A stretch of 64,000 bases of DNA from Epilithonimonas hungarica (lineage in GTDB: Bacteria; Bacteroidota; Bacteroidia; Flavobacteriales; Weeksellaceae). Shown piece after piece: positions 42,801 to 52,126 of this stretch (positions are counted from its first letter, which is position 1; each line of letters begins with the position of its first letter). The stretch covers positions 930,001 through 994,000 of the forward strand of contig NZ_FNBH01000001.1 of NCBI RefSeq assembly GCF_900102265.1. Reading direction: 5' to 3'. A program made the position numbers and the translations under genes. Under the pieces are notes generated by a model. The model was not told the DNA's origin and did no database searches. It worked only from the letters and a program-made list of their open reading frames with translations.

Positions 42801-43439
42801 ATGGGAATAGGTAATATTTTCAGAGCATTTCAGCCAAAAGACAAGATCTTTTTTGATCTGTTTCTTCGAGTAGCGGATAACTTAGTAGAGATGTCGAAAA
42901 CATTTCATGATGGTCTGTTGGATTTTGATATCAATGATGAAACATTATTGAATCAAATGAGTGATTACGAACATAAACTGGATGACCTTACGCATGAGAT
43001 CTTCGTACAGTTAGGTGAGAACTTCATCACACCGTTTGACAGGGAAGATATCAACTATCTTGCGTCTGGTCTGGATGATATTGCGGATTATATCTATGCT
43101 TCTGCAAAATATATTTATCTTTACAAAAGCCCGGATAACAAAGTTTATTCTGAGTTCTCTTTGTTGATCTACAAATGTTGTATAGAAATCAAGAAAGCTT
43201 TAGAAAACTTGAAAGATTTCAAAAATCCTGACGAAGTAAGAGAATCCTGCATCAAGATCAATTCTTATGAGAATATTGCTGACGATGTTTTAAGTCAGGC
43301 TATTGTGAAGTTATTTGAAACCAACGATGCTTTATTGATCATCAAACAAAAATCGATCTTGGATTATCTTGAGATCGTAACAGACAAAGCAGAAGATGTT
43401 GCAAACACAATGGAGAGCATAGTTATCAAATACGCATAA
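42801..43439 (+). CDS. DUF47 (PhoU-like) phosphate-transport accessory protein
   Basis: A 212-residue all-helical protein of the DUF47 family, related to PhoU. It starts MGIGNIFRAFQPKDKIFFDL, continues with helices such as EHKLDDLTHEIFVQLGENFI and the family motif TPFDREDINYLASGLDDIAD, and ends DYLEIVTDKAEDVANTMESI. The E/D-rich helical faces bind metal in relatives. The start at 42801 is chosen; the frame is open to a TTG at 42780 that adds seven residues not typical of the family. It lies 23 bases before the PiT transporter, the usual pairing, and probably tunes it. Confidence 0.93.
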   Translation: MGIGNIFRAFQPKDKIFFDLFLRVADNLVEMSKTFHDGLLDFDINDETLLNQMSDYEHKLDDLTHEIFVQLGENFITPFDREDINYLASGLDDIADYIYASAKYIYLYKSPDNKVYSEFSLLIYKCCIEIKKALENLKDFKNPDEVRESCIKINSYENIADDVLSQAIVKLFETNDALLIIKQKSILDYLEIVTDKAEDVANTMESIVIKYA

Positions 43440-43462
43440 AAGCAGTATCAAAAAATAAACGA

Positions 43463-44605
43463 ATGGAATTTCCAATTCTACTAATTGTCATTATCGCTCT
43501 TGCGCTAATATTTGATTATATCAATGGTTTTCACGATGCAGCTAACTCTATCGCAACCATTGTTTCTACAAAAGTACTAACTCCTTTTCAAGCTGTTCTT
43601 TGGGCAGCATTTTGGAACTTTGCAGCATTTTTTATTGCTGCTTATGTAGTTGGCGAGTTCAAAATTGGTAATACGATTGCCAAGACCGTTGATGAAAACT
43701 TCATCACGCTGGAAGTTATCTTTGCAGGACTTATTGCTGCTATTGCATGGAATCTGTTAACCTGGTGGTTCGGGATTCCATCCTCATCATCTCACACTTT
43801 GATTGGCGGATTCATTGGCGCTGCATTGATGCACGCTTTGATCTCTGACTATCATTTGATTGCGATCACGCATCCGGAGTATTCTTTCTTTGATAAAGTT
43901 TATAAGGCATTTGTACAGCTTTTCTCACAGAATGTAGTGAAGTATAAAGTGGTAATTCCCATTTTCCTATTTATTTTTATGGCACCACTTATCGGTATGG
44001 CGATTTCAATTGTTATTACATTGATCATCGTTAATATCTGTAAAAGAGCTAACCCACATAAGGCTGAGCGAGTTTTCAAAAAATTACAGTTGGTTTCTTC
44101 GGCATTATTCAGTCTTGGGCACGGGACCAATGATGCTCAGAAAGTAATGGGAATTATTGGAGCAGCGATGATCTATTTCCACGTGAATATGATGAAAGAT
44201 CCACTTTATCTTAATATTCCAGAAGCAGATCGTTTCAACTTCTTTGCCGAACATTACCTTTGGGTTCCAGTTGTTTCATTCTTGGCAATTGCTTTGGGAA
44301 CAATGAGTGGAGGCTGGAAGATCATAAAAACGATGGGGACCAGAATTACAAAAGTAACACCATTGGAAGGTGTAGCAGCGGAAACTGCCGGAGCAATTAC
44401 ATTGTTTATTACTGAGCAATTGAGAATCCCGGTTTCTACAACACATACAGTTACTGGTTCAATTATCGGAGTTGGTTTGACAAAAAGAGTTTCAGCAGTT
44501 AGATGGGGAGTCACAGTCAGCCTGCTTTGGGCCTGGATCCTTACGATTCCTATCAGTGCGATAGTTGCTGGATTTACTTACCTGCTTGTAGCATTGATTT
44601 TTTAA
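43463..44605 (+). CDS. PiT-family inorganic phosphate permease
   Basis: A 380-residue inner-membrane symporter that takes up phosphate with H+ or Na+ (or metal-phosphate). The first PiT signature is NGFHDAANSIATIVSTKVLT, with Asp in FDYINGFHD, and the second repeat is SLGHGTNDAQKVMGIIG; VSTTHTVTGSIIGVG mirrors SSSHTLIGGFIGAAL in the first half. Ten or more hydrophobic helices are visible. It forms an operon with the DUF47 gene. Its stop codon (44603-44605) overlaps that of the convergent response-regulator gene. Confidence 0.95.
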   Translation: MEFPILLIVIIALALIFDYINGFHDAANSIATIVSTKVLTPFQAVLWAAFWNFAAFFIAAYVVGEFKIGNTIAKTVDENFITLEVIFAGLIAAIAWNLLTWWFGIPSSSSHTLIGGFIGAALMHALISDYHLIAITHPEYSFFDKVYKAFVQLFSQNVVKYKVVIPIFLFIFMAPLIGMAISIVITLIIVNICKRANPHKAERVFKKLQLVSSALFSLGHGTNDAQKVMGIIGAAMIYFHVNMMKDPLYLNIPEADRFNFFAEHYLWVPVVSFLAIALGTMSGGWKIIKTMGTRITKVTPLEGVAAETAGAITLFITEQLRIPVSTTHTVTGSIIGVGLTKRVSAVRWGVTVSLLWAWILTIPISAIVAGFTYLLVALIF

Positions 44606-45288
44606 TACCCTAGTAAGCTCTTGATATGATCTTTGTAGTTCCTTCCAATAGGAATTTGATTTCCTTGGATTTCCACAGATTGTGAATCAAAAAAGTCTAT
44701 TTTGGATTTTGAAATGATAAAAGAACGGTGAATCCGGATAAAATCTGACGGCAGAATTTTTTCCAGCTCACTAATAGAATGTCTGGTTAAGATTATCCTT
44801 TCTTTTGAAACAATTTTGATATTCTCCTTCTGACTTTCGATATAAAGAATCTCATGAACCTGAATTTTTGCTCTTTTCTTATTAACAGTAAAGAACAAAA
44901 ATTCAGGTTCATTTGTTATTTGACTTTCTGTTTTCGCAGTTGGTAAAGCTTTTTGAACCGCAGCCACAAACCTTTCGAACCCAATTGGTTTCAGCAAATA
45001 ATCCAAAACCTGATACTGATAACTTTCCACAGCAAACTCATGATAAGCCGTTGTTATGATGACTTTAGGCGGATTCTTGATTGTCGATAAAAAATCCAGA
45101 CCTTTGATTTTTGGCAAATGCAAATCCAGAAACATCAAATCGATTTTGTTTTCATTAAGTTTTTGCATAGCACTAATCGCATCATTGCAAACAGCAATTA
45201 ACTCCAAAAAAGGAATTTGCTGAATATAATCTTTCATTATATTGACGGCCAGCGGCTCATCTTCAACGATTATACATTTCAGGTTCAT
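44602..45288 (-). CDS. LytTR-type response regulator
   Basis: A 228-residue two-component regulator. The receiver domain (1-120) has the acidic pocket EDEP at 9-12, the phospho-acceptor Asp55 in LMFLDLHLPKIKGLD, Thr in IITTAYHE, and Lys in YLLKPIGFERF. The LytTR DNA-binding domain (about 135-228) shows IQVHEILYIESQKENIKIVS, ILTRHSISELEKILPSDFIR and IHRSFIISKSKIDFF. It overlaps the kinase gene by 26 bases (45263-45288), so the pair is translationally coupled. Its stop codon shares bases with that of the convergent PiT gene. Target genes are not visible nearby. Confidence 0.94.
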   Translation of the reverse strand: MNLKCIIVEDEPLAVNIMKDYIQQIPFLELIAVCNDAISAMQKLNENKIDLMFLDLHLPKIKGLDFLSTIKNPPKVIITTAYHEFAVESYQYQVLDYLLKPIGFERFVAAVQKALPTAKTESQITNEPEFLFFTVNKKRAKIQVHEILYIESQKENIKIVSKERIILTRHSISELEKILPSDFIRIHRSFIISKSKIDFFDSQSVEIQGNQIPIGRNYKDHIKSLLGY

Positions 45289-46327
45289 AGGAATTCAGAT
45301 TGATGTAAAGTGTGGCTGTGAATATATTATTTTCTGCTTCGGTTTGCAAACGGAAATCATTGTAAACCAGTTTCAGTTGTCTTTCAAAATTAATCAAACC
45401 AATGCCTTTACTTTCTTCATTATCATTTTTTTCAAAAGAATTAACGACGCTGTAATTCAGGATATTATTTTTGAGTTCAAGATTAATTTTAATAAATTTC
45501 TTGTCAGTGCTTTCACTCGCGCCATGTTTGAAGGCATTTTCTAAAAAAGGAAGCAATATTAAAGGTAAAACCAATTCCTGATTATCTGTGACCGAATTCT
45601 GAAATTCGATTTTCAAACGCTCATCAAAACGTATTTTCTGAATCTCCAGATAAGTGTTCATAAACTGAATTTCCTTCGATATCGGAATGAATTTTTCTTT
45701 AGTTTCATACAACATAAACCTTAGAAGACTTGATAATTTCAAGATTACATCAGCGGTTTTATCTGATTTTTCCCTTGCGAGAGAATAGATGTTATTCAAT
45801 GTATTAAACAAAAAATGCGGATTAATTTGGGATTTAAGGAAATTAAGTTCTGCTTCGGTTTTTTCTTTCATTAATAATATTTCCCGTTGTTTCAATTTTT
45901 GACTGGCAGAATATTCATAAAGTGCAATCATCACACAAGCCAGAAAAATCTTGTCCATAAAAGAATTTAGAATTCCACCGTAACCATAAATTCCGACAAT
46001 CTCAAGATGCGGATAAATAAAAGGCACAATAAAATGGACCAGAAAAACATAGCCGAGAATAGAAAATAATATTAAGGTAACCGATAATGAAATAATTAAT
46101 TTGATGTTACTTTTCTTATGTCTGAAAATTGAAATGAAATACAACATCAGATATCCCATCGGCATTTTGATAAGCAGTATTGTCAGAAATTCTTCCAGAA
46201 AAGCATGAACAAAAGTGGAATAGACCGACTGCTTATACTGGATTTCCATCCAATAATATTCCGTATAAACTTCTAATATCAAATAGAAGAACCAAAAAAT
46301 AAAATGCCTTGCGAATCGTTTTTTCAT
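45263..46327 (-). CDS. LytS/YehU-type sensor histidine kinase
   Basis: A 354-residue inner-membrane kinase, partner of the LytTR regulator encoded just behind it. Four or so membrane helices occupy the first 140 residues (FARHFIFWFFYLILEVYTEY, SVTLILFSILGYVFLVHFIV). A coiled coil (QREILLMKEKTEAELNFLKS) leads into the His_kinase core QINPHFLFNTLNNIYSLARE, with the phospho-acceptor His near residue 171, and a HATPase domain (LVLPLILLPFLENAFKHGAS, GIGLINFERQLKLVY). No extra sensory domain is present, so the signal is probably sensed in or near the membrane. Confidence 0.94.
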   Translation of the reverse strand: MKKRFARHFIFWFFYLILEVYTEYYWMEIQYKQSVYSTFVHAFLEEFLTILLIKMPMGYLMLYFISIFRHKKSNIKLIISLSVTLILFSILGYVFLVHFIVPFIYPHLEIVGIYGYGGILNSFMDKIFLACVMIALYEYSASQKLKQREILLMKEKTEAELNFLKSQINPHFLFNTLNNIYSLAREKSDKTADVILKLSSLLRFMLYETKEKFIPISKEIQFMNTYLEIQKIRFDERLKIEFQNSVTDNQELVLPLILLPFLENAFKHGASESTDKKFIKINLELKNNILNYSVVNSFEKNDNEESKGIGLINFERQLKLVYNDFRLQTEAENNIFTATLYINLNSYEPEMYNR

Positions 46328-46527
46328 AAAGTAAAACTACGTTTTTTAGCTTTCCGATTTTCAGGATTGTCACGAACTACAACTTTTAGTACATCAATGA
46401 TTCTCTTTTTGACATAAACCGTTGTGATGTTATTGAACGACTTAAAACGGTTGTGTGTAATTCCTGATAAGCTTTGTATTGTGAATGACTTTTTTCAATC
46501 TTTTTACATATTAATTTTAATAAAAAA

Positions 46528-47775
46528 ATGAAAAAAGTATTACTATTTATTTTATCGTTTGTCTTTTGCGAAATGTTCTTTGGACAATGGACAACAGGAG
46601 CAGATATGCCGGAAGGAATAAGAGCCGGGAATTCAATTTCCTATTCTGATGCCGGCAGCAATGCTTATATGTACGTTATTGGTGGTAGAAACGACCAGGA
46701 AATTATTTCAAATAAAACCTATCGTTATAACATCAGAACCAATTCTTGGGATACGAGACAAAATGTTCCAACACCAATTTTAGGAGCTGCCAGCGCAAGA
46801 ATTGGAGATAATATCTTCATCATAGGTGGAATGGTGACAACGCCAGGAACGGTTACGAGAAAAGTTTATAAATATAATATTGAAAATGACATCTGGAGTA
46901 GTCTTGCAGACTTTCCAAGGTCTTTTACAGACGGTGATGCAGTTCCTTATCAGGACAGTTTGATTTATGTCGTTGGAAGTTACAATTCCGAAAAGACCTT
47001 TGTTTATAACATCAATAAAAATAAATGGCGGGAATGCAATGCTGTTCCTTCGCCGGGAACTTCGCTTTCGTACGGTGCGCTTTCGGTTTCTGGAAATAAG
47101 TTGGTTTATGTTGGCGGTTCTAACGGAACTTTTTCCACAACTTATTGGAACAATGTCTGGATTGGCGAGATTGACCAAAATAACCGCTCGGTTGTCAATT
47201 GGACTCAGGGAACTCCTTTTCCCGGTGAGACGCGTACTTTCTTTGAACTTCAACCTTGGAGTAACGGATTGATTCTTATCGGAGGAACTACAGATAATAC
47301 TTTTGATACTTATACCAATGAAAATTATTTTTTTGACGCCGATAATAATACTTGGACTCAATTAACTAACAAGCCAACAGCTTGGAACACGGGAAACGCA
47401 GCTTCTATTTTTCTTGACGGCAGTTGGAAATTGATTTGTTCCGGTGGATTTGAGCAGCAATATTTGAAAAAAACCGAAATCTATTCTCAGGAAAATTTAT
47501 CTGTTTCCGATGATAAAGCTTGCCAGCTAAAAAATATGAAAACCATAAGCGGAACTCGTCCAGGACTTCAATTTTGTCTTTCAGAAAACGGAGAGACGCA
47601 TCTTACGATTTGGGATATGCAAGGTAGAAAAATGAGAAACGAATCAATAATTGCTGATAAAAAAGGAACGCATACAGTTTCGCTTGCCAATGAAGGTCTA
47701 AAAAGCGGATTGTATATTATCAACTTGAAGCAAAATCAAAATTCGGTTTCAAAAAAAATTCAGATAGTTAATTGA
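46528..47775 (+). CDS. Kelch-repeat protein with T9SS sorting domain
   Basis: A 415-residue T9SS cargo. Signal peptide KKVLLFILSFVFCEMFFGQ, then a kelch propeller with repeated Y-V-I-G-G blocks: AYMYVIGGRNDQEIIS, NIFIIGGMVTTPGTVT, LIYVVGSYNSEKTF, LVYVGGSNGTFSTT, LILIGGTTDNTFDTY, and matching W segments (SWDTRQNVPT, WSSLADFP). The C-terminal region (about 340-415) is a degenerate type A sorting domain (TLTIWDMQGRKMRNESIIAD-like, LKSGLYIINLKQNQNSV) lacking the YPNP start. It is probably displayed at the surface as a carbohydrate- or protein-binding propeller. It is alone between divergent and co-directional neighbours. Confidence 0.88.
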   Translation: MKKVLLFILSFVFCEMFFGQWTTGADMPEGIRAGNSISYSDAGSNAYMYVIGGRNDQEIISNKTYRYNIRTNSWDTRQNVPTPILGAASARIGDNIFIIGGMVTTPGTVTRKVYKYNIENDIWSSLADFPRSFTDGDAVPYQDSLIYVVGSYNSEKTFVYNINKNKWRECNAVPSPGTSLSYGALSVSGNKLVYVGGSNGTFSTTYWNNVWIGEIDQNNRSVVNWTQGTPFPGETRTFFELQPWSNGLILIGGTTDNTFDTYTNENYFFDADNNTWTQLTNKPTAWNTGNAASIFLDGSWKLICSGGFEQQYLKKTEIYSQENLSVSDDKACQLKNMKTISGTRPGLQFCLSENGETHLTIWDMQGRKMRNESIIADKKGTHTVSLANEGLKSGLYIINLKQNQNSVSKKIQIVN

Positions 47776-47841
47776 TAATCGTTGGATAAATATCAAATTC
47801 ATTATTCAAGAAATACTCTGGCAGTTTGTCGGGGTATTTTA

Positions 47842-47871
47842 TTTGAAAAGTGTTTAAAAATCGTATTTTTG
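47842..47871 (+). promoter_or_regulatory. Bacteroidota-type promoter for the polyprenyl synthase gene
   Basis: TTTG at 47842-47845, an 18-base spacer and TATTTTTG at 47864-47871 match the consensus; the start codon is at 47890. Confidence 0.65.
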
Positions 47872-47889
47872 CCGTAAACAAGTTTTTAA

Positions 47890-48861
47890 ATGGAATTCTT
47901 AGACCAGTATCAGAAAATTGTAGCAGACGCTATCGAAAAATATACTTTTACCAATAAACCAGATGAGTTATACCACCCGATGAATTACATCATTTCTCAT
48001 GGTGGGAAAAGGCTTCGCCCGATAATGGTCCTTATGGCTTGTGATCTTTTCAAGGGAGATCTGGATAAAGCTTTGAAACCTTCTTTAGCGATAGAGTTCT
48101 TCCATAATTTTACCCTGATCCACGATGATATTATGGATGAAGCTCCTTTGAGAAGAAACAAACCTACGATCCATACACTTCACGGGATCAATGTTGGGAT
48201 ACTTTCAGGAGATGCTTTATTGATTAAAGCCTATCAATTCTTTGAAGATCTGGAACCTGAATTATTCAAAAAATGTATCAAGATATTTTCCGAAACCGGA
48301 GCGGTTCTTTGTGAAGGACAACAATTTGATATCAATTTCGAGAATATGTCGAATGTAACTTATGATGATTACATTCAAATGATCACCTTCAAAACAGGTG
48401 TTTTAAGTGCCTCTTCCTTCCAGATCGGAGCTTTGATCGCAGGAGCGTCAGAAGAAGATGCAGAAGCCATGTACAACTTCGGGAAACATATCGGAATTGC
48501 GTTCCAGATCATGGATGATTACCTTGATGTTTTCGGAAATCAGGAACAGTTTGGAAAAAAACATGCTGGTGATATCTATGAAAATAAAAAAACCATTCTT
48601 TATCTATTAGCTCTCGAACATGCCAATCCTGAAGAATTATCAGAACTGAATTATTGGTATTCCAAGAAAACAGATAATGTAGACAAAGTTTACAGCGTGG
48701 AAAAGATCTTCAGGAGAACAAAAGTTGATGACAAGGTTTTAAGACTTATCCAGAAACATAATGAGATGGGGCAATCATATCTTGATAAGATCAATCTTCC
48801 GGACGAAAGTAAATTACCTTTCCGAGAATTGGCAAATTACCTTTTGAGGAGAGAGAGTTAA
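47890..48861 (+). CDS. Trans-polyprenyl diphosphate synthase
   Basis: A 323-residue chain-elongating prenyltransferase, probably making the side chain of menaquinone. Both aspartate-rich motifs are present: the first in FTLIHDDIMDEAPLRRNKPT and the second in FQIMDDYLDVFGN. Substrate loop GGKRLRPIMVLM lies near residue 38. Product length depends on residues before the first motif and cannot be stated; IspB/octaprenyl and heptaprenyl types are all possible. It is followed by a GSCFA gene at 75 bases, with a run of A+T-rich short repeats (48862-48900) between. Confidence 0.93.
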   Translation: MEFLDQYQKIVADAIEKYTFTNKPDELYHPMNYIISHGGKRLRPIMVLMACDLFKGDLDKALKPSLAIEFFHNFTLIHDDIMDEAPLRRNKPTIHTLHGINVGILSGDALLIKAYQFFEDLEPELFKKCIKIFSETGAVLCEGQQFDINFENMSNVTYDDYIQMITFKTGVLSASSFQIGALIAGASEEDAEAMYNFGKHIGIAFQIMDDYLDVFGNQEQFGKKHAGDIYENKKTILYLLALEHANPEELSELNYWYSKKTDNVDKVYSVEKIFRRTKVDDKVLRLIQKHNEMGQSYLDKINLPDESKLPFRELANYLLRRES

Positions 48862-48936
48862 TACGATAATTTGATAATATGATGATTTGAAAATTAATCT
48901 ATCACATTTTTACATCAGCAAATCAGTATATAAGTA

Positions 48937-49890
48937 ATGAAATTCCGTACAGAAGTAGGCATCAATGTAAGTGAAAAGAAGATAGGGATCGAGGATTGTA
49001 TATTTTCGATCGGCTCTTGTTTTGCGACAGAAATGCACGAGAAATTTTCCGAAGGCCAGATCCAATCTTTGAATAATCCGTTTGGAACAATTTTCAATCC
49101 CTATTCTATTCATAATGCTATTCAGCAGATCTATGATGCAAAAGAATATCAGGAAAGTGATCTGATTTTGGCGAATGAGAATTATATCAGCCTGGATCAT
49201 CATTCATCTTTTGATTCCAGATATTCTCACAGATCATTAGAGAAGATCAACAAAAATATCGAAGAAGCTAATCAGTTTTTACAGAACACTAGTTTTGTGA
49301 TCATTACATTTGGGACATCTTATATTTATGAATTTCTCCCGAAAAATAAGTTGGTAGCCAATTGTCACAAGATTCCACAAAAATTCTTTGAGAAACGATT
49401 TTTATCGCATCAAGAACTAACGGACTCGATCAATAAAAGTATCGAGATTCTGAAAGATATCTGTAAAAATGATACTCAGATCCTGTTCACGGTTTCACCA
49501 GTTCGTCATACAAAAGACGGAATTATTGAAAATCAATTAAGCAAATCAAAGTTGATCAATGCGATCCACGAATCGATATCTGATAAAAAGAATTGCCATT
49601 ATCTTCCGATTTATGAGATAATGATGGATGACCTACGTGATTACAGATTTTACAAAGATGATATGATCCATCCCAATTCTCAGGCAGTTCAATATATTTG
49701 GGAGAAATTTGGGAACGCTTATTTTTCGGATGAGACCAAAGTTTTCATCAATGAAAATAATAAGATCATCACGGCTTTGAATCATAAAACCAATGATGAA
49801 AAAAATCCAAAATATCAAGAATTTTTGGATAAAATCAATCAGAAAATGATTGAACAACAAAAAAAAGTTAAACATAAAATTTTTGGTTGA
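48937..49890 (+). CDS. GSCFA-domain protein (SGNH-hydrolase fold)
   Basis: A 317-residue cytosolic protein. The family motif GSCFATEM lies at about residues 28-35 (FSIGSCFATEMHEKFSEGQI), followed by NNPFGTIFNPYSIHN and later VIITFGTSYIYEF, LFTVSPVRHTKDGIIENQLS and DDMIHPNSQAVQYIWEKF. Ser in GSC and the late Asp/His in MIHPNSQA resemble the catalytic residues of SGNH hydrolases, but the reaction of the GSCFA family is unknown. It is co-directional with the polyprenyl synthase and TatD genes. The C-terminal tail is Lys-rich. Confidence 0.93.
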   Translation: MKFRTEVGINVSEKKIGIEDCIFSIGSCFATEMHEKFSEGQIQSLNNPFGTIFNPYSIHNAIQQIYDAKEYQESDLILANENYISLDHHSSFDSRYSHRSLEKINKNIEEANQFLQNTSFVIITFGTSYIYEFLPKNKLVANCHKIPQKFFEKRFLSHQELTDSINKSIEILKDICKNDTQILFTVSPVRHTKDGIIENQLSKSKLINAIHESISDKKNCHYLPIYEIMMDDLRDYRFYKDDMIHPNSQAVQYIWEKFGNAYFSDETKVFINENNKIITALNHKTNDEKNPKYQEFLDKINQKMIEQQKKVKHKIFG

Positions 49891-49920
49891 TTGTTTTTAG
49901 TTGTCGGTTGATAGAATAAA

Positions 49921-49962
49921 ATCAACTATCAATTATCAACTATCAATTATCAATTATCAACT
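49921..49962. repeat. Six tandem heptamers upstream of tatD
   Basis: Units ATCAACT, ATCAATT, ATCAACT, ATCAATT, ATCAATT, ATCAACT follow each other without gaps and end 3 bases before the start codon at 49966. Related pieces begin at 49910. A change in unit number would shift the leader by 7 bases. Confidence 0.7.
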
Positions 49963-49965
49963 CAT

Positions 49966-50736
49966 ATGATAGACACCCATACCCACTTATATTCCGACCA
50001 GTTTGATGAAGATCGTCACGAAATGATCCAACGTGCTTTGGATAAAGGCGTGGAAAAATTCTTTCTTCCGGCAATCGATTCTGAAACACACGAGAAAATG
50101 CTTCTTTTGGAGTCGGAATATCCCGACAAAATATTCTCCATGATGGGGTTACATCCTTGTTCTGTTCAGTCAGAATCTTGGGAAAAAGAATTGCAGTTGG
50201 TCAGAAACTATCTTGATCAAAGAGATTTTGTAGCGATTGGAGAAATCGGAATCGACTTGTATTGGGACAAATCAACTTTGGACATTCAAGTAAAAGCTTT
50301 TGAACAGCAGATCGATTGGGCAATAGAAAAAGACCTTCCGATTGTGATCCATACAAGAGAAAGCTTTGAAGAGACCTTTGAGGTTCTGGAAAGAAAAAAA
50401 CATCCAAAACTTCGTGGAATTTTTCATTGTTTTTCGGGGAATCTAGAACAAGCGAATCATGCTATTGACCTTAATTTCGTTTTGGGAATTGGTGGAGTAG
50501 TGACTTTCAAAAATGGGAAAATAGACCAATTTCTGAATGATATACCTTTAGGTAAAATCGTTTTGGAAACAGATTCTCCTTATCTTGCGCCAGTTCCTTT
50601 CCGAGGAAAACGAAATGAAAGTGCTTATGTAGAATTGATTGCCGGAAAGTTAGTGGATATTTATAAAATTGATTTTGCTGAGATCGATAGAATCACAACG
50701 GAGAATGCTTTGGAATTATTTGGATTAAAACAATAA
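49966..50736 (+). CDS. TatD-family metal-dependent deoxyribonuclease
   Basis: A 256-residue TIM-barrel hydrolase. Metal ligands: DTHTHL at residues 3-8, Glu in IGEIGIDLYWD, His in VIHTRESFEE, His in GIFHCFSGNLEQA, and Asp in LETDSPYLAPVPFRGKRNES. All are in place, so the enzyme should be active on DNA ends or D-aminoacyl-tRNA-like substrates as seen in relatives. It is tightly preceded by tandem heptamers rather than by a normal leader. A hairpin terminator follows and serves the convergent helicase gene as well. Confidence 0.94.
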   Translation: MIDTHTHLYSDQFDEDRHEMIQRALDKGVEKFFLPAIDSETHEKMLLLESEYPDKIFSMMGLHPCSVQSESWEKELQLVRNYLDQRDFVAIGEIGIDLYWDKSTLDIQVKAFEQQIDWAIEKDLPIVIHTRESFEETFEVLERKKHPKLRGIFHCFSGNLEQANHAIDLNFVLGIGGVVTFKNGKIDQFLNDIPLGKIVLETDSPYLAPVPFRGKRNESAYVELIAGKLVDIYKIDFAEIDRITTENALELFGLKQ

Positions 50737-50760
50737 TTGAATTAAGCTTTCAAAATATAA

Positions 50761-50788
50761 AAACCGGAAATAACTTCCGGTTTCTGTT
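50761..50788. terminator. Bidirectional terminator between tatD and the RhlE gene
   Basis: Arms AAACCGGAA and TTCCGGTTT (50761-50783) with a 5-base loop; A-rich on one side and T-rich on the other. Genes converge here, ending at 50736 and 50789. Confidence 0.75.
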
Positions 50789-52039
50789 TTATTTTTTTCT
50801 AAAAAATCCTTTATTTTTAGGCTTTTTAAATCCAATGTCTGCTTTTTGTTGTGGTTTTGGCCTCGGAGCGAAAGGTTTGTTATTGCTGTCCCTTTTTTGT
50901 TCTACCAAATCATCAGTATGATAAGGATGATCCTTTATAACAGGAATTTTCTTTCCTATCAGTTTTTCCGTATTTCTAAGATTTGCCAGATCCAAACCAT
51001 CAACAAACGAAAAAGAAGTTCCTTCTGAGCCTGCTCTCCCGGTTCTACCAATTCTGTGGACATAAGTTTCGGAAACATCGGACAGTTCATAATTTACAAC
51101 ATATTTCAATTCATCAATATCAATCCCTCTTGCTGCGATATCTGTAGCAACCAGAACTCTTGTTTTTTTCGATTTGAAATTATTAAGTGCATTTTGTCTT
51201 GCATTCTGAGATTTGTTTCCGTGGATAGCTTCTGCGGAGATCTTGGATTGGTGCAATTTTCTTGCTATTTTATCGGCGCCGTGTTTGGTTCTTGAAAATA
51301 CCAAGACCTGGTCCAATTTCTGATCTTGCAAAAGATGGATCAAAAGATCTGGTTTGTTATCCTTTTCCACAAAATAGATACTTTGCTGAATTGTATCTGC
51401 AGTAGAAGAAACCGGAGCAACTTCTACTTTCACAGGATTCACCAGGATCTCGGAAGCCAAATTTGCTATTTCTTTAGGCATTGTTGCAGAGAAGAATAGA
51501 TTTTGCCTTTTTGCGGGAATTAATTTTAGAATTCTTTTAACGTCATGTACAAATCCCATATCCAGCATTCGGTCGGCCTCGTCTAGAACAAAGATCTCCA
51601 AATGATGAAGTTTGATGATACCTTGTGAAATGAAATCCAATAATCTTCCCGGCGTTGCAATCAGAATGTCAACTCCTTTTTTTACTTGTTGTTCTTGCTG
51701 ATGTTGTTTTACACCACCGAAGATCACCAGAGATCTTAGTTTAAGATTTTTGCTGTAAGCTTGGAAGTTTTCTTCTATTTGGATTGCTAATTCTCTTGTT
51801 GGTGTCAAGATCAAGGCTTTGATCTGATTCCTGTGCTGTTCTTTTTCAGAGAGATTTTGTAGGATCGGAATGGCAAAAGCAGCCGTTTTTCCCGTTCCTG
51901 TCTGTGCGCTACCCAACAAGTCTTTTTTCTGAAGAATGGATGGGATTGCTTTTTCCTGTATTGGTGTAGGTTGTTCGTAACCTTGTACTTTTAGCGCGTC
52001 TAGTATTGGTTTTATTAAACCTAATTGTTCGAAGTTCAA
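50789..52039 (-). CDS. rhlE: RhlE-type DEAD-box RNA helicase
   Basis: A 416-residue helicase, shorter than the one at 40960 and without an RNA-binding C-terminal domain. Motifs: Q motif GYEQPTPIQEKAIPSIL, Walker A AQTGTGKT, PTRELAIQI, TPGRLLDF, DEAD in VLDEADRMLDMGF, SAT in FFSATMPKE, and HRIGRTGRAGSEG. The C-terminal tail is Lys/Pro-rich (KPFAPRPKPQQKADI, KNKGFFRKK), as in flavobacterial RhlE proteins. It probably acts in rRNA maturation or mRNA decay. No own promoter was fixed. Confidence 0.94.
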   Translation of the reverse strand: MNFEQLGLIKPILDALKVQGYEQPTPIQEKAIPSILQKKDLLGSAQTGTGKTAAFAIPILQNLSEKEQHRNQIKALILTPTRELAIQIEENFQAYSKNLKLRSLVIFGGVKQHQQEQQVKKGVDILIATPGRLLDFISQGIIKLHHLEIFVLDEADRMLDMGFVHDVKRILKLIPAKRQNLFFSATMPKEIANLASEILVNPVKVEVAPVSSTADTIQQSIYFVEKDNKPDLLIHLLQDQKLDQVLVFSRTKHGADKIARKLHQSKISAEAIHGNKSQNARQNALNNFKSKKTRVLVATDIAARGIDIDELKYVVNYELSDVSETYVHRIGRTGRAGSEGTSFSFVDGLDLANLRNTEKLIGKKIPVIKDHPYHTDDLVEQKRDSNNKPFAPRPKPQQKADIGFKKPKNKGFFRKK

Positions 52040-52126
52040 ATGAAATGTTTTTAATGTAAATAAAAAATCCCTTCCGTTCAGAAGGAATTTGTATTTTGCA
52101 AAGGTAATTTATTTAAAATAAAGTTT

